DNA of 37,664 nucleotides, taken from contig JAAYAB010000009.1 of the NCBI GenBank assembly GCA_012719595.1, forward strand, positions 1 through 37,664, given 5' to 3'. Positions 6,854 through 15,524 of the stretch are shown one piece after another (the first letter of the stretch is position 1; the number at the start of each line of letters is the position of its first letter). The notes beneath the pieces were generated by a model. The model was not told the origin of the DNA. It worked only from the letters and a program-made list of their open reading frames with translations, and did not search any database. A program made the translations under genes and the position numbers. The stretch is from Bacillota bacterium. Lineage in GTDB: Bacteria > Bacillota > DTU014.

Positions 6854-8549
6854 CATCGCTTCAGTTCCATTCAGTCGATATGGTTCGTATCTCGCCGTGT
6901 CTCGCACGTCAGGGCCGTCCGGTAAGGGACTCTATCTCAGGACTGTCCATGGAAGAGCGATTCCCAGTGAGCTGCTGTTGCTTGAGCCGGTACATGATGG
7001 CTCGCCGATGGGCTATGCTGTGTATGCCAATCCCGACGTGCTCCGCCTGGAGTCCTCCTGTGGCTGGGTAGAGATCTGCATTTCGGAGTCCGACGCAGTA
7101 CGTCTCCGGGGCGAGGGTATAGGCCTGCGCCTCAGTGCGGTGACGACACTCATGGATCCTATCATCCCAATAGGTAAGGGCCCTGACTCCTGGCTTCTGA
7201 ATTTCAGGGTAACCCGGGTGAAGCTGCTGGCATCTATGATGACTGGTCAGGTCACAGTGGGTACCTTCGATGGTGCGACCGGCGGAGTCAGTGAGCAGAT
7301 CTGCTTTGCACCAGAGCAACACACGAACCGGTGGGAAGGCTTCCTCGAGGAGTTCAGCGGAGCGTTCACACTGGCTGCTCAGCAGGAGTCGTTTGAGCAG
7401 TGCCGACGCAAGGCCCATGATGAGTTTGCTGATTGGTTAGCCAAGACACCTGAAGTGCGCGACGGAGTGGACGGAGGTGAAGACCTCGCCGTTGCTCGGG
7501 AGCTGGCCGCGTACGTCAACTGGTCAGCGGTAGTGAGGCCATCGGGAATTCTCAGGCGTCCGGCCATGCTCATGTCGAAGAACTGGATGACGAGCGTCTG
7601 GGCATGGGACCACTGCTTCAACGCCATGGCACTCGCCATGGGTAATCCAGAAGCAGCTTGGGATCAGTTTATGCTTCTCTTTGACTATCAAGATGAGAGC
7701 GGTGGGCTCCCAGACGTGGTCAATGATTGCCAGCCCGCGTGGAACTACTGCAAGCCCCCCATCCATGGTTGGGCCCTAAGGTGGATGATGAAGCACTCCG
7801 AAGCAGTGACTGTCGACAGGCTTCTGGAAGCATATGAGCCGCTATGCAGGTGGACCAGGTGGTGGATGAGCCACCGCGATTACAACAGAAACGGATTCGC
7901 AGAATACACCCATGGTAACGACTCAGGATGGGACAACTCAACAGTGTTCCGTCATGGAGCTCCTGTCGAATCGCCCGAACTCTGTGCGTTCTTGGTACTT
8001 CAGATGGAGACCCTGGCCGAGGTCGCGGCCGTTCTTGGGAAGTCTGAAGATGCAGGCGACTGGCGGACCCAGGCTGAGCAACTTCTCAGGTCCACTCTGG
8101 CTAGGTTTTGGCGGGGAGATAGATTCGTCGCAGTCAAGGCATGGGATGGCGGAGATATCGAATCAGACTCGTTATTGCTGTTCGTGCCGCTGGTTCTGGG
8201 AAAGCGGCTTCCTGAGGATGTCAGACAGACATTGGTGCAGCGGCTGGCTACGGGTGGCTGGCTAACCTCCTACGGCCTTGCGACTGAGCTGCCCACGAGC
8301 GAGTACTACGAGGCCGACGGATATTGGCGCGGCCCTATCTGGGCACCATCCACTATGCTAATCGTCGACGGCCTCGTGGATGCGGGTGAGGATGATCTGG
8401 CGTCGGAGATAGCTCAGAGGTTCTGTCACATGGCAGCAGAAGCAGGCATGGCTGAGAACTTCGATGCATTGACAGGCAAAGGCCTCAGAGATCCAGCCTA
8501 TACCTGGACGTCCAGCACATTTCTGGTGCTGGCGGGCATGTACATCTGA
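6840..8549 (+). CDS. GH63/MGH1-like (alpha/alpha)6-barrel glycoside hydrolase, 569 aa
   Basis: A beta-sandwich N-terminal half (about 1-190) precedes an (alpha/alpha)6 barrel. Barrel motifs are WAWDHCFN (254-261), GGLPDVV (288-294), EYTHGNDSGWDNS (355-367), YWRGPIW (495-501) and AENFDALTG near residue 540. This is the pattern of the mannosylglycerate hydrolase-like/GH63 C-terminal domain, related to trehalase and amylo-alpha-1,6-glucosidase. By analogy with characterised GH63 members, D361 in GNDSGWD and E539 in AENF would be the catalytic pair. These are inverting exo-acting alpha-glycosidases. The track begins at ATG 6831, but AGGAGG abuts that codon; the in-frame ATG at 6840 has a 9-nt spacing, so I chose it. 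No leader peptide is present. It is the last gene of the four-gene plus-strand operon. Confidence 0.85.
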   Translation: MVALDIASVPFSRYGSYLAVSRTSGPSGKGLYLRTVHGRAIPSELLLLEPVHDGSPMGYAVYANPDVLRLESSCGWVEICISESDAVRLRGEGIGLRLSAVTTLMDPIIPIGKGPDSWLLNFRVTRVKLLASMMTGQVTVGTFDGATGGVSEQICFAPEQHTNRWEGFLEEFSGAFTLAAQQESFEQCRRKAHDEFADWLAKTPEVRDGVDGGEDLAVARELAAYVNWSAVVRPSGILRRPAMLMSKNWMTSVWAWDHCFNAMALAMGNPEAAWDQFMLLFDYQDESGGLPDVVNDCQPAWNYCKPPIHGWALRWMMKHSEAVTVDRLLEAYEPLCRWTRWWMSHRDYNRNGFAEYTHGNDSGWDNSTVFRHGAPVESPELCAFLVLQMETLAEVAAVLGKSEDAGDWRTQAEQLLRSTLARFWRGDRFVAVKAWDGGDIESDSLLLFVPLVLGKRLPEDVRQTLVQRLATGGWLTSYGLATELPTSEYYEADGYWRGPIWAPSTMLIVDGLVDAGEDDLASEIAQRFCHMAAEAGMAENFDALTGKGLRDPAYTWTSSTFLVLAGMYI

Positions 8550-8698
8550 TGACACGGCGAGTCGGGGGCTCTGTAGCGATGTCCCGAAGCGATAGTCGCC
8601 CGAGCCGTGTTAGCCCGAGCCCATGCTGTGCTACACGGTTGGTAACGCAGACCAAGGGGTCCGGCGCAAGGGGTCTGGGAGGCGCATCGCAACCGTTT
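8550..8698. other. convergent intergenic region with hairpin and short degenerate repeats
   Basis: The plus-strand hydrolase operon and the minus-strand transporter operon end here. CCGTGT-t-AGC (8605-8614) pairs with GCTACACGG (8630-8638), a 9-bp stem with one bulge that could serve either strand as a weak terminator, although no U-run is seen. CCCGAAGC/CCCGAGCC/CCCGAGCC recur at 8583, 8599 and 8614, at 15-16 bp spacing, resembling the repeat array at 16425-16581. A second stem, CAGACC/GGTCTG, lies further right. Confidence 0.45.
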
Positions 8699-9640
8699 CT
8701 ACTCAACCAGCCCCGTCCTCTCAACGCTCTCGACGAAGTACTTCTGAAGCACTGCGTAGAGTATCAGCACCGGCGCGATGAACATGACCATGGCTGCATT
8801 GCTTACGAAAGACTGGAGCACTTGGTTGGGCTGAAGCCCTGCGTGCTCACGGACGAAGTAGTTGACATACGCGCCCGTAACTCCAAGCATCTTGTTGGGC
8901 AGGAACGACGCATCTTTCAGGTAAAGGCCGGTGTAGAAAATGTCATTCCACTGCCAAACGACCGAAAACAGGAAGACGATCATGAGCCCCGGCTTGGCGT
9001 TTGGCAGCATGACGCTGAAAAACGCACGATAGGGGCTAGCTCCATCGACGTATGCAGCCTCTTCGAGGCTTGACGGCATCCCTCTGAATATCTGGCGCAT
9101 GATGTATATGAACAACCCGTTTCGGAATGCCGTGGCAGTCGACGACGTCAGGATAAACGGCCAGTACGTCCCGATGAGGTTAATCGGCTTATCCAGCAGA
9201 CCAAAGAGGCTGAAGAAACGGAAGTTGAGGAACATCGGTATCATTATTATGTGAGGTGGAATCAGCAAGACGAGGATGATCAACGCAAACACCAGGTTCT
9301 TCAGGGGGAAATCAAACCTCGCGAGTCCGTACCCCACGAGCGTACATGACATCAACTGCAGCACGCCGGTGATCAGCACGAGCATAGTCGACTTGCCGAA
9401 TGCGGTCGGATAGTCCATGCTTCGAAACGCCATCTTATAGTTCTCGAGTGTCGGGTTCCGCGCTATCCACTGGACAGTCCGGTCGAATATATCGCTCTGC
9501 TGCATAACCGATGTAGCTATCTTGCTGGCTATAGGTCGTAGTATGATATACGATACAGCGATTATGACTGCTGTTCTTACGAGGCTCCCCAGTGCCACCT
9601 CAGGTGAGCGCCACCCAGTGAGCCTTTTCAAAGTGCTCAT
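8699..9640 (-). CDS. carbohydrate ABC transporter permease, MalG type
   Basis: This inner-membrane permease of about 313 residues has six predicted hydrophobic segments. The cytoplasmic EAA loop reads EEAAYVDGASPYRAFFSVML, which fits the EAA---G---------I-LP consensus that docks the ATPase. The large loop before it and LEXYXXAFR-like ENYKMAFRSMDY are typical of CUT1 MalG proteins. The track starts at TTG 9646, but AGGAGG is placed 7 nt before the in-frame ATG at 9640, which I prefer. It is the last gene of the minus-strand operon, 23 bp after its partner permease, and forms the second of two permease pairs. Confidence 0.9.
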   Translation of the reverse strand: MSTLKRLTGWRSPEVALGSLVRTAVIIAVSYIILRPIASKIATSVMQQSDIFDRTVQWIARNPTLENYKMAFRSMDYPTAFGKSTMLVLITGVLQLMSCTLVGYGLARFDFPLKNLVFALIILVLLIPPHIIMIPMFLNFRFFSLFGLLDKPINLIGTYWPFILTSSTATAFRNGLFIYIMRQIFRGMPSSLEEAAYVDGASPYRAFFSVMLPNAKPGLMIVFLFSVVWQWNDIFYTGLYLKDASFLPNKMLGVTGAYVNYFVREHAGLQPNQVLQSFVSNAAMVMFIAPVLILYAVLQKYFVESVERTGLVE

Positions 9641-9663
9641 GCCCAATCCTCCTCAGGCCCAGA

Positions 9664-10575
9664 CTACTGCTGATAGAAGACGTGTTTGGATACCAGCTTC
9701 AGGGATAGAGCGAGAACCAATGCTACAGCCGCGAAATACATCCATGCCATGGCCAAGCTGCCTCCGAAACCGGCTCCCGACCACATGTTGGCCTCGACCA
9801 GCCTGATCACACCATTCGTAGGCGCCGTAAACGAGTCGATCATCACATACACGATGTTCGTCGGCAGAAGCGGGGTGATTAGCGGGAAGGTGATCTTCCA
9901 GAAGCTCTCCCAGCTAGTCGCGCCCTCGATGTCCGAAGCTTCGTAGTACGACTGAGGAATCGACTGCAATCCCGCCAAGAAGATGAGAATCGGTATCCCT
10001 GATGCCGACACTATCTGTGGAATGCGATCCACTGCAAAGGCTACGTAGTTGAGCAGATCCTGCGGAAGCCGCATTGCCATCATGAACTGTCTAGCTGCAA
10101 TACCCAGTGTTCCCATCTGCCTCATCTCCTGGAGAGTCTGATCGACTAGTCCTGTGGCATAGTCCACCTCCTCGAGGCGGGTGAGCACTCCGGAAGTGAT
10201 GATCACCGGCAGGAAGAAGATCATCCTCGCCATCGCACGACCTCTGAACTTCTGATTGAGAAGAGCAGCCGCCAAGAAGCTGAAGACCAGGATCAACGGA
10301 AGCTCAGTTAGAGTCTGTGCGATCGTCCCTGTAAAGGTCGGCATAAACGCAGTGTCCACGAGGAGAGCGCGGCGGTAGTTCTCCCACCTGATGAACTCCA
10401 GCTCATATCCATTGGATGTCACTCTGAGCTGGTTGAACGTGAAGACTATCGACTGCACCAGAGGATAGAGGCAGAAAAGGAGGAAACCTATTACGAACGG
10501 CGATATAAACACCAGTCCGGCTATGGCCCTTCGACGCTTGATGGACATTCGAAAGATCCTCTTGTCAGTGCGCAT
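9664..10575 (-). CDS. carbohydrate ABC transporter permease, MalF type, with enlarged extracytoplasmic loop
   Basis: The protein has 303 residues, with an N-terminal GLVFISPFVIGFLLFCLYPL first membrane segment and an EAA loop YYEASDIEGATSWESFWKIT followed by FPLITP. Between FFLPVIITSGV and the next membrane segment (ASGIPILIFLAGLQSI) lies an insertion of about 60 residues (RLEEVDYATGLVDQT...), longer than in ordinary MalF/UgpA permeases. From memory, this insertion is also found in permeases that accompany DUF5696 and YIP1 genes in other bacteria. Its start overlaps the end of the DUF5696 gene by 11 bp, showing translational coupling. AGGGGGT lies 7 nt upstream of the ATG. It pairs with the MalG-type gene downstream. 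Confidence 0.88.
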   Translation of the reverse strand: MRTDKRIFRMSIKRRRAIAGLVFISPFVIGFLLFCLYPLVQSIVFTFNQLRVTSNGYELEFIRWENYRRALLVDTAFMPTFTGTIAQTLTELPLILVFSFLAAALLNQKFRGRAMARMIFFLPVIITSGVLTRLEEVDYATGLVDQTLQEMRQMGTLGIAARQFMMAMRLPQDLLNYVAFAVDRIPQIVSASGIPILIFLAGLQSIPQSYYEASDIEGATSWESFWKITFPLITPLLPTNIVYVMIDSFTAPTNGVIRLVEANMWSGAGFGGSLAMAWMYFAAVALVLALSLKLVSKHVFYQQ

Positions 10576-13279
10576 CGTGGTTACCCCCTTGATACACTGC
10601 GAAATCCATGGCCGCCACCCTCACATCGCCGATAACCACATCCTTGCGACCGTAGTTGACCAGTACTCTCGTTCCATCCTCGTATGTCGTTTCGTAGACG
10701 TCGTCCATTACCTTTCTATGGCCCACTATCCGCTGGTCTTGCACCTGTCCTAGCAGTGCGTTGACCTGTTCGTACAGTTGCGCCGCCTCTTCCAGCCAGT
10801 CACGATATCCAGCACCGAACAGGTAATTGAAAGGAGTGTCCTTCACCACTGATGGGCTGCTAAAGAAGAGCTCATAATGGAGACTGGCTCCAGCCTCGAC
10901 GGATTGGAGGATGCTTCGTCTGTAGTCACCCGCCAAGTTCACTGGCTCGCCAGCATAGGGTATGTAGCCGTGCAGCACGATCGGATAGAAGGGAACGCTT
11001 TCATCCAGAAGGTTACTGGAGGAACAGCTCAGGGGCATATCTACTACCACGTCTGCGTATGGCAAAGCATACGCATTCACGCCGCTCAACATGAGGCTCA
11101 TCCCTGAGTCTACGCGTAGACGCTTGAGCTGCTCTTCCATGATCTGTCTCGACTGCTGCCTGTCAATGAGCAACTGAGGATCTTCCCTGAAATCCGAGCT
11201 AAGTTGCTGTCCGAGGAACCTAGGTGAAAGGGCATCGATACCATACCCGCGATAGCTGGGCAGGAAACTGTCAATCAGGTCATCGACAAGCCCAGGAGAC
11301 AGCACGTATCGGCCCATCCCATCGTCATCGATGGTAGCTACCATTCGATCGGGACGCCTAGCTGATGAGCCTGAGACTGTGAAACCATCGAACAGGCTAG
11401 TCACATAGACGTTGATCAGACTGATATCCGGATAGAAACTCATTCCTCTAGCTTTGAGATAGTCCCTCAGTCTGTCGAATTCTGCTCGTCCGCCAAGTAC
11501 TGGCTCCAGATGTACCTTGCTTGGGTAGTAATGGCGAATGCCCCCCTTGGTCCAGCCCAGGTACTCTAGCTGGATGTTGCTTACCCCTGCAGCACTCAGC
11601 TCCTCCACAATCTGAATGGCCTGCTCATAGGTGGTCACCGGCACAGCTATGTTGCGAACGATGCCGAAAACAGAGCGCCTGGCAGTGATGGCTCCTACCA
11701 CCTGAAGGAAGAAGGGGAGATCTTTGCTGACTGGCTTTTTCGTCAGTGCTCCGCGCTCTAGCAGGTAACTTTGGTAGTGATGGGCCATCCCCACGTAGTC
11801 GGCGTTCTCGCCTTCCAAGAAGGCGTATCGAACTCTGATATCTCCTTGATACATTCGGCTCTGATAAACGTTGATCTGGGCGGCTCCCCATCCTTCATGC
11901 CCTGTCGTCTTTGCGATGGACGTCTTGCCATTGGGAGTGACAGTGAACGCCCCATAGACTGACTTGAAGCTGCTGGATACATCGGCGACAATTCGGGCCA
12001 GGGCGTCGCCATCCTCGATGATGGCGAAGAACGCGGAATCGCCTCTCTTCAATCCGAAAACCGGAAGATATGCCTGCACCTTTTCGGCCGCATCCTTGAC
12101 CGGATCTACCAATCGTTTCTGCCACGCAGGGCCAATATCGAGATTGGCCATATCGAGGCCGTAGACCCTTATCCCGTACTTCGATGCCCCCGCCCGATCG
12201 ACGAAGCGGAGCAGAGCGCCGGGGCCATCTGGCACGAAGGCATAGCCTTGCTCTTCCTTGGTTCCGCAACCGAAATACGGAAGAACGTTGATCTCCGACA
12301 AGGGAAGGTGGGTCGCTTTGACTTTGAACGCCGCACTCGATCGAGTTATCCATGCTTCCTGATCTACGAAGGGATATGTAACATCCGACACTGGTATCCT
12401 GACTACGAAATCGTCTCCATCTATGGCATATTCGATAGACACGCCGAAGACCTCGAGGCTGCGGCTGGGTCCTTTCAACCCATATCTCTCATGCTCCTCG
12501 GTGACACTCTGAGGGGTGAATCCCGCTGATTTGAACGCCTTTATGACTCGGTTTAGTGTAAAGGCCGGTATATCGTTCATCACATAGGTAGGCGTATCGA
12601 CGAGGCCCCTGATATGGCCCAGCGTCACAGCCTCGGTACTAGGAACGCCGTCGCTCCAATCTCTCACATAGCGCAGGAGAGCCCAGAGGGCAGTTGTCGT
12701 CTTTGCCTTGGGGTCAGATGAGACGACCTTGTATGGTCCTAGCAGCTTCTCAATGTTCAGCCCAGAGATCTCCACTGGAGGTTCAGATCCCCGATCCACC
12801 AGACTGATCTCTGTGTAAGCGTCGAGCACCGCCTTCTGATCAGAGCTGCTCAGCTGCGAAATGACTTCATTCATCCGCTCAGCGGAGATGACCACTGGGA
12901 CATAGTCTGCGTCCTTCCACTCTCGTCCGATCCTATAGTCGACACGGACGCCTCCGTCGATGTCTGTCACCTCAAACTGGCCATACGGTACACTGTCCTT
13001 GCTGGTGTTCATGACTAAGAGCTCGTCGACCTGATTCCAATAGGAGATCGACAGGGCAGGCTGCCCTGGAGGGTTCGAGTACCAGGTACGACCGGTTCTC
13101 TTATCGTGGACGGCCACGTCCGTGTTTGTGCGATCGATATAGAGGGCGAGTGTATCGCCCTCTGCAACCATATCCATGCTCGCTAACCTTGCATCGACTG
13201 GCTGCTGGGCAGCGGCGGAGCGGCCTGCCAAAGCCAAGATGACAAGCACCATGAAGAGGATCCTCTTGCGGACGCCCAT
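10565..13279 (-). CDS. secreted DUF5696 domain protein, glycosidase-like, 904 aa
   Basis: A clear signal peptide (RKRILFMVLVILALAGRSAAAQ) is followed by an N-terminal half rich in beta structure (about 30-500; GRTWYSNPPGQ, ALLRFVDRAGASKYGIRVYG). The C-terminal half resembles a TIM barrel (about 530-850): NIQLEYLGWTKGGIRHYYPS, GMSFYPDISLINVY, GYGIDALSPRFLGQQLSSDF and SGVNAYALPYADVVVDMPL. The end, YETTYEDGTRVLVNYGRKDV, is the small sandwich commonly found after glycosidase barrels. The layout matches DUF5696 proteins that sit beside sugar ABC transporters. The overall shape is glycosidase-like, but I know of no biochemical proof and no catalytic residue can be assigned. With SPase I cleavage after the AAA region it should act in the periplasm or outside. 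ATG 13279 has GGAGGG 9 nt upstream. It lies between YIP1 and the second permease pair. Confidence 0.82.
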   Translation of the reverse strand: MGVRKRILFMVLVILALAGRSAAAQQPVDARLASMDMVAEGDTLALYIDRTNTDVAVHDKRTGRTWYSNPPGQPALSISYWNQVDELLVMNTSKDSVPYGQFEVTDIDGGVRVDYRIGREWKDADYVPVVISAERMNEVISQLSSSDQKAVLDAYTEISLVDRGSEPPVEISGLNIEKLLGPYKVVSSDPKAKTTTALWALLRYVRDWSDGVPSTEAVTLGHIRGLVDTPTYVMNDIPAFTLNRVIKAFKSAGFTPQSVTEEHERYGLKGPSRSLEVFGVSIEYAIDGDDFVVRIPVSDVTYPFVDQEAWITRSSAAFKVKATHLPLSEINVLPYFGCGTKEEQGYAFVPDGPGALLRFVDRAGASKYGIRVYGLDMANLDIGPAWQKRLVDPVKDAAEKVQAYLPVFGLKRGDSAFFAIIEDGDALARIVADVSSSFKSVYGAFTVTPNGKTSIAKTTGHEGWGAAQINVYQSRMYQGDIRVRYAFLEGENADYVGMAHHYQSYLLERGALTKKPVSKDLPFFLQVVGAITARRSVFGIVRNIAVPVTTYEQAIQIVEELSAAGVSNIQLEYLGWTKGGIRHYYPSKVHLEPVLGGRAEFDRLRDYLKARGMSFYPDISLINVYVTSLFDGFTVSGSSARRPDRMVATIDDDGMGRYVLSPGLVDDLIDSFLPSYRGYGIDALSPRFLGQQLSSDFREDPQLLIDRQQSRQIMEEQLKRLRVDSGMSLMLSGVNAYALPYADVVVDMPLSCSSSNLLDESVPFYPIVLHGYIPYAGEPVNLAGDYRRSILQSVEAGASLHYELFFSSPSVVKDTPFNYLFGAGYRDWLEEAAQLYEQVNALLGQVQDQRIVGHRKVMDDVYETTYEDGTRVLVNYGRKDVVIGDVRVAAMDFAVYQGGNHDAH

Positions 13280-13294
13280 ACCAATCCACCCTCC

Positions 13295-15493
13295 CTACAA
13301 CCTGAATGTGATCTCTCTGTAGATGCCAGAGAGCAGACCCACCATTTCTCCGCATACGCTGAAGAGCGTAAGGGCGATGAACAGGAACGTACCTATACCG
13401 ACCACCGTAACCGCTCCGGTCAGGAGCGTCTTGACCCCGCTATACTCATGCACGTTCATCATCCCAAAGAAGAGAAGGATGATTGACCAGATCAACGATC
13501 CGACTATCATGATGTGATAGTAGGTCCCCTCTTGCAGAGTCATGTAGTTCGACAAAAACGTAGCCGGAAGGCACAGGAGTATCACCGGTGTCAGAGCGTA
13601 GGCAGTCGTGACGTACACGTCCTTGAGTGTCCCCTTTCCGTCGGTAAGGGTAGTCAAGGCCCAGTTCACGACCACCCACAGTCCAAACGGCACCAGTACG
13701 CTCATGATCTCCACACCCAGATTGAGCCTGGATACATCGTGATAGGTGAAAAGAAAGCCTGAATACTGACGCAGGTAGATGTATGTGGCTACGACCAGTG
13801 CAAGGATGACCGTGGCTCCTGACGCATTGCCCCTCTTCTCATGCTTGAGATCCCAGAATCCGTCCATGGGATGGAAAATCACGTATAGTGCATAGCTCAC
13901 GCAGGCGTATGTCTGAGCTGCCCAGGCCAGGACTTCACGGGCAGCTCTTGCGGTTCTCCCCTCGCCGCGGCGGAGCCAGAGAGTAGCTCGCTGTGCCGAT
14001 GCGCTCCTTCGAAGGGGATCGAGCAGCCATCTTCGGATAAGGGTCCCCCCATGATACCTCTTCGCCAGCGACGTGGCTATGACCAACAGAACGAAGCCAG
14101 TCATGATCATGCTGAAGTGATCGGTGATGGTGTCTGCTCGGTACTTCGAATACGCATATGAGTAGTCTTTTCTGTTGTACCCAAGTCTGAAGTTGGCCAT
14201 AGCTTCGACGTATCTTGCCTGACGAAGCAACGATCTTCCGATGCCGCTGTACGCCTGGTCATAGTTGACGTTGAAGCGCAAGACAGTCTCCCAGGCGTCA
14301 GCCGACAACTCATACTCTCCCATTTCGTAGAGCTCTATGGCTGCGTGAATCGCCCTCTGGTATTCCGTAGGGCCGAAAAGCGTGAGCTTCGATGACCGTC
14401 TGTCCAGGACCAAGATATCGTTCCCCAGACTATCGATGGCCACCGGATCGCGGAAGGCGCCTATGGAGTCACCGATGGTGCCGAACGTATATAGGAGATT
14501 CCCGTTGGAATCGTAGGTAAAGACCCGGCCGTGCGATGATAGGGCGCTGTAGATCCCCACCTCTCTGGCAGCGATATCCACCCACGTAGTTCCGCCAGCA
14601 GTGAGGGTGACGATCCCCTGTTCTCGGCTTACAGAGCTGACCACAAAATCCCCTATGGGATCGAAGAAGCCGTTTCTGACCAGCACGTCACTTCCGCCCG
14701 GATTCAGCCGCTTGATTTCTGAGGCTGTCGCCGCCATCATGAAACCCTCGTGGTCTATGTCGAGCGTGACATACTCGACAGGCAGGATCAGGGCCGATTG
14801 CTCACGCTGCTCCTTGGTGAACAGCCTACGCCAAAAGATCTCCGCTACGCTGGGCGTGACCTTTGGGGCGCCGACAAACCCCTGGAAATTCCCCTTCTGA
14901 TCGAACTCGAGCAGGCCGTCATAGGCATCAAGGGACACCACATAGATCTGGCCCAGCGGGTTGACTACCACCTTGATTGGCCTGTATTGGAAGTTCGCGG
15001 GCAGGATTCCCTCAGTCTTGGGACTCGGGGGTCCGTAAATCCTCAAGAGGTTTCCATGCCTATCGAGGATCACCAGCCGCGCATTCCCGGTGTCAGCGAC
15101 GTAGATCTCCCCTTCGTCTGTCACGAAGAGACCCCTTGGGTTCCTGAACCTGTCGGCACTGCCGGAGTTGTCAAACTCGGAAATCACCCGCACAAGGCTG
15201 CCATCCTCGGTCAGACACAGTATGCGACTGTTGCCCGTGTCCAGGACATAGATCGTCCTATCGCTCCCAACGACGATATCCTGGGGATCCTTTAGGGCGC
15301 CCGCTCCCACGCTGTTCAAATCCAGTACCCTCAAGGGCACGTAGGCCTGAGGAGCCGGCACGGCTTCTCCCCAGATGTTGTAAGTGTAGCTCGGATATGG
15401 TATACCGGCGCAGGTCGGCGCGGCGGTGCCAACAGTCAATGCCGAGAGCGAGAGCAAGGTAATCGCAATCAACTTGTTGATCGATAGACGCAC
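13295..15493 (-). CDS. NHL-propeller/TPR/Yip1 multidomain membrane protein, 732 aa
   Basis: A signal sequence or anchor (LIAITLLSLSALTVGTAAPT) precedes repeated NHL/six-bladed propeller motifs between about 50 and 390: DPQDIVVGSDRTIYVLDTGN, NPRGLFVTDEGEIYVADTGN and DPVAIDSLGNDILVLDRRSS. A TPR-like stretch (about 395-460, AIELYEMGEYELSADAWETV) comes next, then a membrane helix (about 468-490) and a five-helix C-terminal Yip1 domain (about 560-725). Topology suggests an extracytoplasmic propeller tethered to a polytopic domain. Propellers of this kind bind glycans or proteins, TPRs bind partners, and bacterial Yip1 function is unknown. The start is GTG 15493 with GAGGTG about 7 nt upstream. It lies 32 bp after one permease and 15 bp before DUF5696, strongly implying that it works with the transporter. 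Confidence 0.85.
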   Translation of the reverse strand: MRLSINKLIAITLLSLSALTVGTAAPTCAGIPYPSYTYNIWGEAVPAPQAYVPLRVLDLNSVGAGALKDPQDIVVGSDRTIYVLDTGNSRILCLTEDGSLVRVISEFDNSGSADRFRNPRGLFVTDEGEIYVADTGNARLVILDRHGNLLRIYGPPSPKTEGILPANFQYRPIKVVVNPLGQIYVVSLDAYDGLLEFDQKGNFQGFVGAPKVTPSVAEIFWRRLFTKEQREQSALILPVEYVTLDIDHEGFMMAATASEIKRLNPGGSDVLVRNGFFDPIGDFVVSSVSREQGIVTLTAGGTTWVDIAAREVGIYSALSSHGRVFTYDSNGNLLYTFGTIGDSIGAFRDPVAIDSLGNDILVLDRRSSKLTLFGPTEYQRAIHAAIELYEMGEYELSADAWETVLRFNVNYDQAYSGIGRSLLRQARYVEAMANFRLGYNRKDYSYAYSKYRADTITDHFSMIMTGFVLLVIATSLAKRYHGGTLIRRWLLDPLRRSASAQRATLWLRRGEGRTARAAREVLAWAAQTYACVSYALYVIFHPMDGFWDLKHEKRGNASGATVILALVVATYIYLRQYSGFLFTYHDVSRLNLGVEIMSVLVPFGLWVVVNWALTTLTDGKGTLKDVYVTTAYALTPVILLCLPATFLSNYMTLQEGTYYHIMIVGSLIWSIILLFFGMMNVHEYSGVKTLLTGAVTVVGIGTFLFIALTLFSVCGEMVGLLSGIYREITFRL

Positions 15494-15524
15494 TACCGTT
15501 CACCTCTTCTAAGCTATCGGCATC

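Noticed and set aside
3797-8549. Firm assignment of the hydrolases to mucin O-glycan or rhamnogalacturonan-II degradation
   Set aside because: GH101-like and GH140-like folds point in different directions and both sequences are diverged; naming a substrate would go beyond what the sequence shows.
14750-15295. 181-codon plus-strand ORF opposite the NHL propeller
   Set aside because: It lies wholly opposite the propeller blades of the YIP1 gene, with a repetitive shadow translation and no start signal.
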